Positions 29,631-38,289 of a stretch of DNA of 64,000 bases are shown in pieces. A model generated the notes under the pieces. The model saw only the letters and a program-made list of their open reading frames with translations. It did no database searches and was not told the DNA's origin. The number at the start of each line of letters is the position of its first letter. The first letter of the stretch is position 1. Source of the DNA: Streptomyces zhaozhouensis (GTDB lineage: Bacteria; Actinomycetota; Actinomycetes; Streptomycetales; Streptomycetaceae); the NCBI RefSeq assembly GCF_900230195.1, contig NZ_OCNE01000020.1:1-64000 (forward strand). Reading direction: 5' to 3'. The position numbers and the translations under genes were made by a program.

Positions 29631-32282
29631 TCAGACCGGGGTGGCGGGCGCCGACTCCTTCGGGGAGGCGGCGCGCGCCGCCGCGCTGGCCAGCAGCGCG
29701 ATGTCGGTCGGGCCGTTCCCCAGCTCGCGGACCGGGCGGCGGGCCGGCGGATCGCCGAGCCGCGCCCAGTCGAGCCGGGTCACCGTCGGGCGGAGCGTCG
29801 CCGTACGCGGGATGCGGCCCGTGATCCGGCCGGCCTGCGTGGGGGCGCGACCGCCGTCCACGGTGCGCAGCTCGCCGCGGCCGACGGGCGCCCCCGTCAG
29901 CACGAGCCGGGCGGCCGCCGCGAGCCGCAGCGGGTCCTCGCCGGCCGGCGGCCCGCCGGCCAGCACCAGCCGCACGCCGAGCGCGGGGCCCTCCCGCCGC
30001 ACCGCGTCCAGCGCCCGCATCATCGAGCCCGCCGCCTGCCGCCCGGGGGCGCCCAACGGCGGCGAGACCAGCGCCGGCAGATCGTCGACCAGCACCACCA
30101 GCCAGGGCAGCGGGGCGCTGCCGGGCGCGCGCATCGGCGGCTCGGACTCGGGGCCCAGCGCCTCCCCGCCGCTGCGCGGCGCGACCACGCGCCCCTCGCC
30201 CAACTCCCCGGCCGCGGGGGTCAGTCCCTCGCCGAAGCCGCGCCGCGGATCGAACGAGGCGCCGCCCAGCAGCAGCGCCCGCCGCTTCAGCTCACCGCGC
30301 AGCGCCTGGGCGAACGCCCTGATCCGCACCGGGTCCGTCGCCCCGACGTGCGAGGCGACCTGCGGCAGCTCCGCCGACGGCGCCAGCCCGTCGCCCTCGC
30401 CCTCTACCAGCAGCAGCGACAGCTCGCGCGGGCCGAGCGTCGCGGCGAGCGAGGCCGCCAGCGCGTTCAGCGTCTCGGTGCGGCCGGAACGCGGGCCGCC
30501 CTCGACCAGCAGCGGCACACGGGAACCGCCGAGGCCGAAGGAGACCGGCCCCCGCTCGCCCGCGCCGAGCACCAGCGGCAGCCCGGTGCCGCCCGCCCAG
30601 CGCCGCCGCAGCGCCGCCGGGGTGACCCGGGACAGCTCAAGCACGTCCAGCAGACGGCAGCTCTCCGGCAGCGGCGCCGTCCCCGGCTGGGCGCCGCCGG
30701 GGCCGCCCGCGCCCTCCTCGCGGAGCGGGGCCAGCGCGCGGGCGAAGCGCTCGACCCACGCGGGCGAGACCGCGTCGGCGCTGGCCGCCGGGCCCGGTCT
30801 GCCATCGGGTCCGACCAGCCGGACCGCCGTGGCCATCGCGCCGCTGAGCAGGCCCACCGAGCCGCAGGCGGCGAAGGCCGGATGCGCGGCCCGGGCGGCG
30901 CCCAGCGTCTCGGCGACGGGGGAGGAGGGGGTGGCCGGCGGCGTCTCGGCGAGGCAGAGCAGATGCACACCCGCGGCCGGGCCCTCGACCGCCAGCCGCG
31001 CCAGCCGCCGGGCGGCGGCTGGCGAGAGCCCGCCGTCCACCAGCACCACCGAGCGCCTGGCCGGCGCCCGGCCCGCGCCCGGCGCCTCGATCTCCGTCAA
31101 CTCCCGCAGCCTGGCGGCCACCTGCTCCTCGTCGAAGCCGAGCAGCAGCCGGCAGTCCTGGCCGCGCGCCGGGCGGGTGTGCGGCAGCCAGCCGAGCCAG
31201 GACCACTCGGTGGCCCGGCCCGGCGCCAGCACCACGAGCTCCAGCGCGCTCGGCGGGTGGAGCGCGGCCAACTGCGCCAGCACCGCGCGGGCCAGCCCGG
31301 CGATCCGCTCGCGCGGCCCGGCCAGGCCGAGCGATCCCACGGCGGGCAGGCTGACCGTGACCGGCGGCAGCCCGTCGGCCGGGCTCTGTGCCGTGCCCAG
31401 CCTTATCCCGTAGGCGTCCGGGCTGCCCGGCCCGCGCTCCCAGAGCCGGGGGCCCGACTCGACGGCCAGCAGCAACAGGGCGGCCAGATCAGGCCAACGC
31501 GACTCCTCGGCGGGCGCGATCCGGGCCACCGGCTCGGCCGCGACCGGCTCCGGCGGGGCCTCCTCCGGGCGCCCCGAGGCGCGGCGCCCCCAGACCGCGC
31601 GGCGCTGCACCCGGGTCGGCGGCGGCTCGGGCGGGGGCCCGGCGGCCCCGCCCGCGCGGGCGGGCGCCGGGGCGGACGCCGGCGGCCCGCCGAGCGCCGG
31701 CTCGCGCGACCGCTCCTCGGCGGTCAGCACTCGCAGGGCCGACTCGCCGAGCCGCAGTATCCCGCCCGGCGGGAGCGCGACCGGGTGCTCCCGCACCGGG
31801 CGGCCGTCCAGCCAGGTGCCGTTGGTCGAGCCGAGGTCGGCGACGGTGATCGTGCCGTCGGGGGCCAGCGTCAGCGCGCAGTGCAGCCGGGAGACGTCCG
31901 GGTCGTCCAGCGCGATGTCCGTGTCGGCCGAGCGGCCGATGGTGGCCGTGCCGCCGCGCAGCAGGTGGACCCCGCCCGCGTCGGGGCCCGAGGCGACCAG
32001 CAGCCGGGCCGGCACCGGCTCGGCGCCCGGCCCCTCCAGCGGCCGGTGCAGCGAGAGCACCGCGCCGTCGACCAGCGGGGGCTGCCCCAGCTGGCTGAGC
32101 GCCGGGTCCAGCCTGCGGTCCTCGCAGTAGACGGCGCCCGGTGTCGCGCCCCCGGGCGTGACCGCGCTGGCCAGGGAGCCGACGACGGCGGAGAGCGGGG
32201 TGTCGGCGGGTGCGGAGACGGTCACGTCGACGCCGTCGGCAACGCCGGGCCCGAGGACGGTCACCCTGATCTGAATCGGCAT
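29631..32282 (-). CDS. FHA domain protein with FtsK/EccC-like ATPase region
   Basis: 883 aa from ATG 32282 (GGGAGGG upstream). The N-terminus has a ubiquitin-like part (1-90). An FHA domain follows (about 95-190: TIGRSADTDIALDDPDVSRLHC, GSTNGTWLDG), which binds phosphothreonine. The C-terminal half resembles FtsK/SpoIIIE/EccC domains: PLLVEGGPRSGRTETL in the Walker A place and WLVVLVDDLPAL as Walker B. The Walker A lysine is replaced by Arg (GPRSGRTE), so ATP hydrolysis may be weak or lost. It is divergent from two Ser/Thr kinases, a likely source of its phospho-ligand. A bona fide type VII system is not nearby. Confidence 0.85.
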   Translation of the reverse strand: MPIQIRVTVLGPGVADGVDVTVSAPADTPLSAVVGSLASAVTPGGATPGAVYCEDRRLDPALSQLGQPPLVDGAVLSLHRPLEGPGAEPVPARLLVASGPDAGGVHLLRGGTATIGRSADTDIALDDPDVSRLHCALTLAPDGTITVADLGSTNGTWLDGRPVREHPVALPPGGILRLGESALRVLTAEERSREPALGGPPASAPAPARAGGAAGPPPEPPPTRVQRRAVWGRRASGRPEEAPPEPVAAEPVARIAPAEESRWPDLAALLLLAVESGPRLWERGPGSPDAYGIRLGTAQSPADGLPPVTVSLPAVGSLGLAGPRERIAGLARAVLAQLAALHPPSALELVVLAPGRATEWSWLGWLPHTRPARGQDCRLLLGFDEEQVAARLRELTEIEAPGAGRAPARRSVVLVDGGLSPAAARRLARLAVEGPAAGVHLLCLAETPPATPSSPVAETLGAARAAHPAFAACGSVGLLSGAMATAVRLVGPDGRPGPAASADAVSPAWVERFARALAPLREEGAGGPGGAQPGTAPLPESCRLLDVLELSRVTPAALRRRWAGGTGLPLVLGAGERGPVSFGLGGSRVPLLVEGGPRSGRTETLNALAASLAATLGPRELSLLLVEGEGDGLAPSAELPQVASHVGATDPVRIRAFAQALRGELKRRALLLGGASFDPRRGFGEGLTPAAGELGEGRVVAPRSGGEALGPESEPPMRAPGSAPLPWLVVLVDDLPALVSPPLGAPGRQAAGSMMRALDAVRREGPALGVRLVLAGGPPAGEDPLRLAAAARLVLTGAPVGRGELRTVDGGRAPTQAGRITGRIPRTATLRPTVTRLDWARLGDPPARRPVRELGNGPTDIALLASAAARAASPKESAPATPV

Positions 32283-32673
32283 CGCGGCCCTCCCGGTCAC
32301 TCCCGGCTGTCATGTCCCGACCCGCGGGGATGCGGATGATGCTGGTGGCATCCTCGCACCCGTCACTGACAGCGGAACGCGCATCTGATGCTTAATGATC
32401 TTGATTGGCTATATCTGACCAGATCTGATCGGTCGTTACCAGGGGTGGCCCTTCCCGGGCCGGTACCGGCCCGGATCGTTGCGGCAGCAGGACCGCCCGC
32501 GTTCCGCCGGGGAGGCGCCACCCGGCACCCCATCATCCACCGCCCTCCGCGCCATCCCGCGCGCCCCCTCCGGGGAGCCGCGCGCGATCACCCCGACGCG
32601 CCCCCACGCAACCGACCCGGCGGGTGCCGCGTCCCACCCGGCAGTGCCCGGGGCGAAGCCCCGATGTCACCCG
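32283..32673. other. Divergent intergenic region FHA gene / pkaA
   Basis: An AT-rich island at 32380-32440 contains ATCTGA three times (32383, 32413, 32423), the last two 10 bp apart on the same helix face, next to the palindrome CAGATCTG. TTGATT and TATATC at 32401-32416 look promoter-like. The rest is GC-rich and featureless. Confidence 0.45.
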
Positions 32674-32699
32674 GTGGCACTACAGTGCGGCACTACAGT
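32674..32699 (+). promoter_or_regulatory. Duplicated -10 region of pkaA
   Basis: A 13-bp tandem duplication (32674-32686 and 32687-32699, 12 of 13 identical) carries two TACAGT boxes at 32681 and 32694, both matching TANNNT. Starts about 7 nt downstream would give leaders of roughly 40-55 nt before GTG 32747. Confidence 0.5.
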
Positions 32700-32746
32700 A
32701 GGTGTCTCGGGACACGTGACCATCAGCGAAGCATCAGGGAGCCAGC

Positions 32747-34459
32747 GTGCGGCCGGTAGGCAGCAAGTACCTGCTTGACGAGCCGCTCGGACGCGGCGCC
32801 ACCGGCACCGTCTGGCGCGGGCGCCAGCGCGAGGCCGCCGGCTCGGAGGCCGCCGTCCAGGGGGAGCCGGGCGAGCTGGTCGCGATCAAGGTCCTCAAGG
32901 AGGAGCTGGCGCACGACCCCGACGTGGTGATGCGCTTCCTGCGCGAGCGCTCCGTCCTGCTGCGGCTCTCCGCCGCCAACCACGGCAACATCGTCCGCAC
33001 CCGCGACCTGGTCGTCGAGGGCGAGGTGATAGCCCTGGTGATGGACCTGATCGACGGCCCCGACCTGCACCGGCACCTCTACGAGAACGGCCCGATGACG
33101 CCGGTCGCCGCCGCCCTCCTCACCGCGCAGGTCGCCGACGCCCTCGCCGCCGCGCACGGCAAGGGCATCGTCCACCGCGACCTGAAGCCGGCCAACGTGC
33201 TCCTCGCCGGCGGCCGCGACGGGCAGCCGCTGCGCCCGATGCTCACCGACTTCGGCATCGCCCGCCTCGCGGACTCCCCCGGGGTCACCAGGGCGCACGA
33301 GTTCGTCGGCACCCCCTCCTACGTGGCCCCCGAGTCCGCCGAGGGCCGCGAGCAGACCTCGGCCGTCGACGTCTACGGCGCCGGCATCCTGCTGTACGAA
33401 CTGGTCGTCGGCCAGCCGCCGTTCGGCGGGGGCAACACCCTCCAGGTCCTCCAGCGCCACATCAGCGAGCAGCCGCACCGCCCCGACGGGGTCCCCGGCC
33501 CGCTGTGGACCGTCATCGACCGCTGCCTGCGCAAGTCCCCCGACGAGCGCCCCTCGGCCGCCAACCTCGCCCGCGCGCTGCGCGCCGTCGCCGCCGGCGT
33601 CAACGAGAACGCCACCCCGGACCAGCGCAACGCGGCGCTCGGCGTCGGCGCCCTGCTGCTCCCCGAGAGCTCGCCGGTCCGCGTCCCCGGCACCGGGATC
33701 AGCCCCGAGGGCTCTGCCGAGCCCACCCAGGTCATGCCGGGCGGCTCACGTGGCGCCCCGGACGCGGGCGGCGCGGACTCCGAGGCCGCGACCAACGTGA
33801 TGCCCAGCGTCGGAGCCGACGGCGGCCGGAGCGACGGCCTCGGCGACACCCGGTCCATGCCGGCCCAGCCGCCCACGCCGCCCGAGCCCGAGGGGCCGCA
33901 CCCGTGGGGCGACCAGATGCGCGCCGCCCGGGACCGCAACGAGCCCACCCGCGTCCAGCCGGTCCACCAGGAGCCCCAGGACCCGCTCTACCGGCAGCCG
34001 CAGCGCCAGCCCCAGCGGCGCCCCCAGCGGCGCCCGCAGCAGCGGCAGCCCCAGCAGCCGCCGCAGCCGAGGCCGGACCCCTACGGTTACCCTCCGCAAC
34101 AACAGCAGCAGCGCTACCAGCCGCCGCCGCAGCAGTACCAGCGCCCCGTGCCGCCGCCGTACCAGGAGCCCGAGCCGCGCCGGGACCGCGAGCCGCGCGG
34201 CCGTTCCCGCAGCGCCAACCCGATGCGGATTCCCGGGCTCGGCTGCCTCAAGGGCTGCCTCTTCATGCTGCTCATTCTCGTCGTGATCGGTTTTCTCGTC
34301 TGGAACTTCACGCCGCTTCAGGACTGGATCGCCGACGGCAAGAGTTTCTGGAACACCGTCACCGACTGGTTCGACGACGTGCGGGAATGGCTCGGCCTGA
34401 TCGACGAGGCACAGCAGAACGTCGAAGACCTCCAGGACAGCGTTCCCGGCGGGGAGTGA
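32747..34459 (+). CDS. pkaA: Membrane-anchored Ser/Thr protein kinase PkaA-like
   Basis: 570 aa, GTG start with AGGGAG eight bases upstream. The Hanks-type kinase domain spans about 1-280: the glycine loop is LGRGATGTVWRG, the ATP lysine is K48, the catalytic loop is HRDLKPANVLL (H143-D145), then DFGIARL and GTPSYVAPESAEG. A ~220-aa linker rich in Pro and Gln (QPQRQPQRRPQRRPQQRQP) leads to one membrane helix (about 505-522, LFMLLILVVIGFLVWNF) and a short acidic extracellular tail with no PASTA repeats. It is followed by pkaB and prfB as in S. coelicolor. Confidence 0.92.
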   Translation: MRPVGSKYLLDEPLGRGATGTVWRGRQREAAGSEAAVQGEPGELVAIKVLKEELAHDPDVVMRFLRERSVLLRLSAANHGNIVRTRDLVVEGEVIALVMDLIDGPDLHRHLYENGPMTPVAAALLTAQVADALAAAHGKGIVHRDLKPANVLLAGGRDGQPLRPMLTDFGIARLADSPGVTRAHEFVGTPSYVAPESAEGREQTSAVDVYGAGILLYELVVGQPPFGGGNTLQVLQRHISEQPHRPDGVPGPLWTVIDRCLRKSPDERPSAANLARALRAVAAGVNENATPDQRNAALGVGALLLPESSPVRVPGTGISPEGSAEPTQVMPGGSRGAPDAGGADSEAATNVMPSVGADGGRSDGLGDTRSMPAQPPTPPEPEGPHPWGDQMRAARDRNEPTRVQPVHQEPQDPLYRQPQRQPQRRPQRRPQQRQPQQPPQPRPDPYGYPPQQQQQRYQPPPQQYQRPVPPPYQEPEPRRDREPRGRSRSANPMRIPGLGCLKGCLFMLLILVVIGFLVWNFTPLQDWIADGKSFWNTVTDWFDDVREWLGLIDEAQQNVEDLQDSVPGGE

Positions 34460-34635
34460 AGCGGGGCGAATGGAGGCCCCGCTTCCGTCCGTTGGTGAAT
34501 CCCGATCACGATCACCGCGCAACTCGTCGATGATCTCGGTGATTTATCGACTTCCCGTCAGGAATTTCGTCCAGGACATGCCGGTAAACCGGGACAATCC
34601 CGGCGTGCTGTCCTGTGTCGCGCGGAGGGGCCACG

Positions 34636-34641
34636 TAGCCT
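34636..34641 (+). promoter_or_regulatory. -10 box TAGCCT, leaderless start of pkaB
   Basis: TAGCCT, six bases, then ATG 34648. No ribosome site is seen in the spacer. Confidence 0.6.
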
Positions 34642-34647
34642 CACGCC

Positions 34648-35967
34648 ATGGCACGGAACATCGGCAGCCACTACACCGCCCACCGTGTGCTCGGCCGCGG
34701 CAGCGCCGGAACGGTGTGGCTCGGGGAGGGTCCGGACGGCCCGGTCGCGATCAAGCTCCTGCGGGAGGACCTCGCCGCCGACCCCGATCTCGCCGAGCGC
34801 TTCGCCCATGAACGGCACGCGCTGCTCGGCCTGGAACACCCGCACATCGTGGGCGTGCGCGAACTGCTGGTCCCGGACGAACAGGCCGGCGAGGGCGGCG
34901 AGATCGCCCTGGTCATGGACCTGGTGCGCGGACCCGACCTGCGCACCCACCTCGCCAGGGAGCGCCGGCTGGCCCCGGCCGAGGCGGCGGCCATCGTCGC
35001 CGGCGTCGCCAGCGGCCTCGCCGTCGCGCACGCGGCCGGCATCGTGCACCGCGACGTCAAGCCGGAGAACATCCTGCTCGACACCTCGGGCGAGCGCCCG
35101 CACGCGCTGCTGACCGACTTCGGCGTCGCCAAGCTGATCGACGAGCCGCGCCACGGCGGCAAGTCCGGGGTCGTCGGCACCCCCGACTACATGGCCCCCG
35201 AGATCGTCGAGGGCCTGCCGCCCCGGGCCTCCGTGGACATCTACGCCCTGGTCACCGTCCTCTACGAGCTCCTCTCCGGCTTCACCCCGTTCGGCGGCGG
35301 TCACCCGGGCGCCGTGCTGCGCCGGCAGGTCACCGAGCAGGTGGCGCCGCTGCCCGGGCTGCCGGACGAGCTGGGGGAGCTGATCCAGCAGTGCCTGGCC
35401 AAGGCGCCGGCCTCCCGGCTGCGCGCCGCCGAACTGGCCTCCCGTCTGCGGGAGTCGCAGCCGGCGCTGGCCGGCCGCGGGCCGCTGGACCTCGGCGATC
35501 CCACGCTGGAGGAGGAGCGCGGCCAGCCGGCCGAGGACGAGGCGGCACTGGCGACGGCCGCCTCCTCGCGCGCCGCCGTTCCCCTGGTGCGCGGCGCCGC
35601 CCCCGACTCCGAGCGCGTCACCCACACCCGGATGCGGGTCCCGGACGCCGACGAGCTCTCCGGCGGAGCGCGCGGCACCGCCCGCGCGCCCCGCGCCCCC
35701 GGGCAGCCGCGCGCCGGCTCGGCGCGCAACGCGACCACCCCGGGCGCCAGGCGCCGCCGCCGGCTGGCGGTGACGGTCGCCGGCGCGGCCGTGCTCGCCG
35801 GAGTGGCCGGCTGGCTGCTGCTCTCCGGCGGCGACGAAGGCGAGGGCGGTGACGGGATGGGCCCGGCCATCGTCCCGACGGTGATCGACGAGGCCGTGAT
35901 CGACGAGGCCGTGGCCGACGAGGCCGTGGCCGAGGGGCCGGCGCCGGCCGGGCCCGCCCGCCCGTAG
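34648..35967 (+). CDS. pkaB: Membrane-anchored Ser/Thr protein kinase PkaB-like
   Basis: 439 aa. The kinase domain (about 1-265) has LGRGSAGTVWLGE, K36, HRDVKPENILLD (H134-D136), DFGVAKL and GTPDYMAPEIVEG. A variable linker is followed by a membrane helix near 371-392 (RLAVTVAGAAVLAGVAGWLLL) and an extracellular tail of about 50 aa. The tail ends in tandem units DEAVI/DEAVA (four copies), a short acidic repeat without known ligand. It is transcribed separately from pkaA to judge by its own -10 box and a 188-nt gap. The kinase fold and catalytic residues are intact. Confidence 0.92.
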   Translation: MARNIGSHYTAHRVLGRGSAGTVWLGEGPDGPVAIKLLREDLAADPDLAERFAHERHALLGLEHPHIVGVRELLVPDEQAGEGGEIALVMDLVRGPDLRTHLARERRLAPAEAAAIVAGVASGLAVAHAAGIVHRDVKPENILLDTSGERPHALLTDFGVAKLIDEPRHGGKSGVVGTPDYMAPEIVEGLPPRASVDIYALVTVLYELLSGFTPFGGGHPGAVLRRQVTEQVAPLPGLPDELGELIQQCLAKAPASRLRAAELASRLRESQPALAGRGPLDLGDPTLEEERGQPAEDEAALATAASSRAAVPLVRGAAPDSERVTHTRMRVPDADELSGGARGTARAPRAPGQPRAGSARNATTPGARRRRRLAVTVAGAAVLAGVAGWLLLSGGDEGEGGDGMGPAIVPTVIDEAVIDEAVADEAVAEGPAPAGPARP

Positions 35968-36007
35968 GGCCGCCGTCGGGCGGCCGGGCGCCCCCGACGT
36001 CAACGGT

Positions 36008-36013
36008 TACGCT
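36008..36013 (+). promoter_or_regulatory. -10 box TACGCT, leaderless start of prfB
   Basis: TACGCT is followed by six G and then GTG 36020. Confidence 0.6.
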
Positions 36014-36019
36014 GGGGGG

Positions 36020-37126
36020 GTGGCAGTCGTCGATGTTTCCGAAGCGTTGAAGTCCCTCGCCTCCACCATGGAGTCCGTCGAGGCCGTGATCGATCTCGAC
36101 CGCTTGCGGTCCGACATCGCCGAGCTTGAGGAGCAGGCGGCGGCACCCAACCTGTGGGACGACCCGGAGAGCGCCCAGCAGGTCACCAGCCGGCTGTCGC
36201 TGCTCCAGGGCCAGCTGCGCAAGGTCGAGGAGCTGCACGGCCGGATCGAGGACCTGGAGGTCCTCTTCGAGCTGGCCGAGGACGAGGGCGACGCCGACGC
36301 CCGCCGCGAGGCCGAGGACGAGCTGGCCTCCGTGCGCAAGGCCGTCGACGAGCTGGAGGTGCGCACCCTGCTCTCCGGCGAGTACGACCCGCGCGAGGCG
36401 ATGGTCAGCATCCGCGCGGAGGCCGGCGGCGTCGACGCGGCGGACTTCGCCGAGCAGCTCCAGCGCATGTACCTGCGCTGGGCCGAGCGCCGCGGGTACT
36501 CGACGGAGGTGCTCGACACCTCCTACGCGGAGGAGGCGGGCATCAAGTCCACCACCTTCACGGTCAAGGCGCCCTACGCCTACGGCACCCTCTCCGTCGA
36601 GCAGGGCACCCACCGCATGGTGCGCATCTCGCCGTTCGACAACCAGGGCCGCCGCCAGACCTCGTTCGCCGGCGTCGAGGTGCTGCCCGTGGTGGAGCAG
36701 ACCGACCACATCGAGGTCCCGGAGAACGAGATCCGGGTGGACGTCTTCCGCTCCTCGGGGCCCGGCGGGCAGTCGGTCAACACCACGGACTCCGCGGTCC
36801 GGCTGACCCACCTGCCGACCGGCATCGTCGTCTCCTGTCAGAACGAGAAGTCCCAGATCCAGAACCGCGCCGCCGCGATGCGCGTTCTCCAGGCGCGGCT
36901 GCTCGCCCACCAACGGGCCGAGGAGCAGGCGAAGATGGACGCCCTCAAGGGGGACGGCGGAAACTCCTGGGGTAACCAGATGCGCAGTTACGTTCTCCAG
37001 CCGTACCAGATGGTCAAGGATCTGCGCACCGAACACGAAGTCGGAAACCCTCAGGGCGTACTGGACGGGGATATCGACGACTTCCTGGAAGCCGGAATCC
37101 GGTGGCGTAAACAGCACGAGAAGTAA
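36020..37126 (+). CDS. prfB: Peptide chain release factor 2
   Basis: 368 aa, one uninterrupted frame. It recognises UGA and UAA and triggers peptide release. The N-terminal helical domain, the stop-codon recognition domain with SPFD, and the catalytic GGQ (residues 249-251, SGPGGQSVN) are all present. The programmed +1 frameshift found in most other bacteria is absent, as usual in actinobacteria. GTG 36020 agrees with the family N-terminus and with a leaderless transcript. Confidence 0.97.
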   Translation: MAVVDVSEALKSLASTMESVEAVIDLDRLRSDIAELEEQAAAPNLWDDPESAQQVTSRLSLLQGQLRKVEELHGRIEDLEVLFELAEDEGDADARREAEDELASVRKAVDELEVRTLLSGEYDPREAMVSIRAEAGGVDAADFAEQLQRMYLRWAERRGYSTEVLDTSYAEEAGIKSTTFTVKAPYAYGTLSVEQGTHRMVRISPFDNQGRRQTSFAGVEVLPVVEQTDHIEVPENEIRVDVFRSSGPGGQSVNTTDSAVRLTHLPTGIVVSCQNEKSQIQNRAAAMRVLQARLLAHQRAEEQAKMDALKGDGGNSWGNQMRSYVLQPYQMVKDLRTEHEVGNPQGVLDGDIDDFLEAGIRWRKQHEK

Positions 37127-37369
37127 CCTTCACACAACTTCTTCCCTCTACAGGGCACTTACCGGACATCCTGCTTGACGGGGATGCGCTCAGGGGGAAG
37201 GGTGTTCACTTGGCACGCCTGTGATCCGTGGGTGCGAGTAGCGCGAGGGGCGCAAGAGCTAGGTGAACCCCAAGCGGTTCCGCCGCCCTTGCGTGAGGCT
37301 GCCCCATTCACGGGACACTGTGATGGCATCTCCGTCACATACCAAGTAGCTACAGGGGGTAGTGGATAG
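37127..37369 (+). promoter_or_regulatory. Promoter and structured 5' leader of acidic repeat protein
   Basis: TTGACG at 37175-37180 with a weak AAGGGT 17 nt further on is the best promoter candidate. The ~165-nt leader can fold: 37200-37209 pairs with 37263-37271 (one bulge), and CGCAAG at 37251-37256 can pair with CTTGCG near 37288. AGGGGGTAGTGGATAG precedes the ATG. The class of structure is not recognised; it does not show the ydaO consensus. Confidence 0.45.
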
Positions 37370-38143
37370 ATGGCCAGTCCCAAGACTCGGGCCAACGTGG
37401 CGCGTATCGCCGCGGCCGCCGTCTTCGCCGCGGGCGCTTCGCTCGCCGTCGTTGGCACCGCGTCGGCAAGCAACCCGGCGAAGCCGGTTAACGAGACCCC
37501 GGACCTCACCGTCGCGGGCGTCGTCGAGGGCAGTGACGGCGGCATCGTCGGCATCGCCGAGGGCATCACCGAGGGTGACACCGAGGGCGACGACGAGGGT
37601 TCCGTCGAGGGTGACGACCAGGGCAGCGTCGAGGGCGACGACCAGGGTTCCGTCGAGGGCGATGACCAGGGCAGCGTCGAGGGCGACGACCAGGGCAGCG
37701 TCGAGGGCGATGACCAGGGCAGCGTCGAGGGCGATGACCAGGGCAGCGTCGAGGGTGACGACCAGGGCAGCGTCGAGGGCGACGACCAGGGCGCGTCCGA
37801 GGGCGACTCCGACGGTGACGACGGCGGTGACGACGGCGGCGCCGACGGTGACGACGGCGACAACGACGGCTCCGCCTCCGGCGGCCCGCAGGGTGTCGCC
37901 GAGGGCGGCGACGGCGGCCTGGAGCCCGACACCGAGGGTGGCAGCAGCCCCATCGAGCAGGACACTCCCACCGAGGACCTGACCGACGAGGCGGCCACCG
38001 AGGAGCGCGAGGAGCTGGCCGAGACCGGTTCCTCCATGAACGAGACCCTGCTGGTCATCGGTGCTGCCACCATGATCGCCGGCGGTGTGGGCTTCCGCTA
38101 CCTGCCGCGTCTCATCAACAAGGGTGGCGCCACCCCCGCCTGA
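37370..38143 (+). CDS. Sortase-anchored acidic repeat surface protein
   Basis: 257 aa. A Sec signal peptide (about 1-35: RIAAAAVFAAGASLAVVG, cleavage near TASAS) is followed by an extremely acidic Gly/Asp/Glu region. The latter contains eight exact copies of GSVEGDDQ (residues 77-140; nucleotides 37598-37789, 24-bp units), then GDDGG-type runs. The C-terminus has LAETG (216-220), a membrane helix and a KGG-type basic tail. This is a class E sortase substrate, so the protein should be covalently attached to peptidoglycan. The acid repeats may bind divalent cations. No homologous function is known to me. Confidence 0.88.
   Translation: MASPKTRANVARIAAAAVFAAGASLAVVGTASASNPAKPVNETPDLTVAGVVEGSDGGIVGIAEGITEGDTEGDDEGSVEGDDQGSVEGDDQGSVEGDDQGSVEGDDQGSVEGDDQGSVEGDDQGSVEGDDQGSVEGDDQGASEGDSDGDDGGDDGGADGDDGDNDGSASGGPQGVAEGGDGGLEPDTEGGSSPIEQDTPTEDLTDEAATEEREELAETGSSMNETLLVIGAATMIAGGVGFRYLPRLINKGGATPA
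37598..37789 (+). repeat. Eight tandem 24-bp repeats (GSVEGDDQ)
   Basis: The period is exactly 24 nt. Units differ only at synonymous positions: GGT TCC or GGC AGC at the start, and GAC/GAT or GGT/GGC inside. The protein repeat is therefore perfect while the DNA is not. Confidence 0.95.
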
Positions 38144-38175
38144 ACCGGCGGTAGGCGACCCTGAATCAGGGCAAC

Positions 38176-38205
38176 GGGCCCGGAACGCTCAGGCGTTCCG
38201 GGCCC
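38176..38205 (+). terminator. Terminator after surface protein
   Basis: 13-bp perfect arms 38176-38188 and 38193-38205, loop TCAG, followed by a pyrimidine-rich TTCCCTC. Confidence 0.9.
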
Positions 38206-38289
38206 TTCCCTCGTTCGACGGCTGTTCGACGGCTTCTTCGGCTTCTTCGGCTTCTTCCCGAGCGGCGCGGGGCCCGTTCGCGGCCGTCC

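Noticed and set aside
36020..37126. Programmed frameshift in prfB
   Set aside because: No in-frame early UGA with upstream Shine-Dalgarno is present; the frame is continuous, as expected in actinobacteria.
37199..37369. ydaO-type c-di-AMP riboswitch
   Set aside because: The conserved sequence blocks of that class could not be recognised, although the leader is structured.
37598..37789. CRISPR-like 24-bp repeats
   Set aside because: Units are contiguous without spacers and lie in frame within a coding sequence; they encode a protein repeat.
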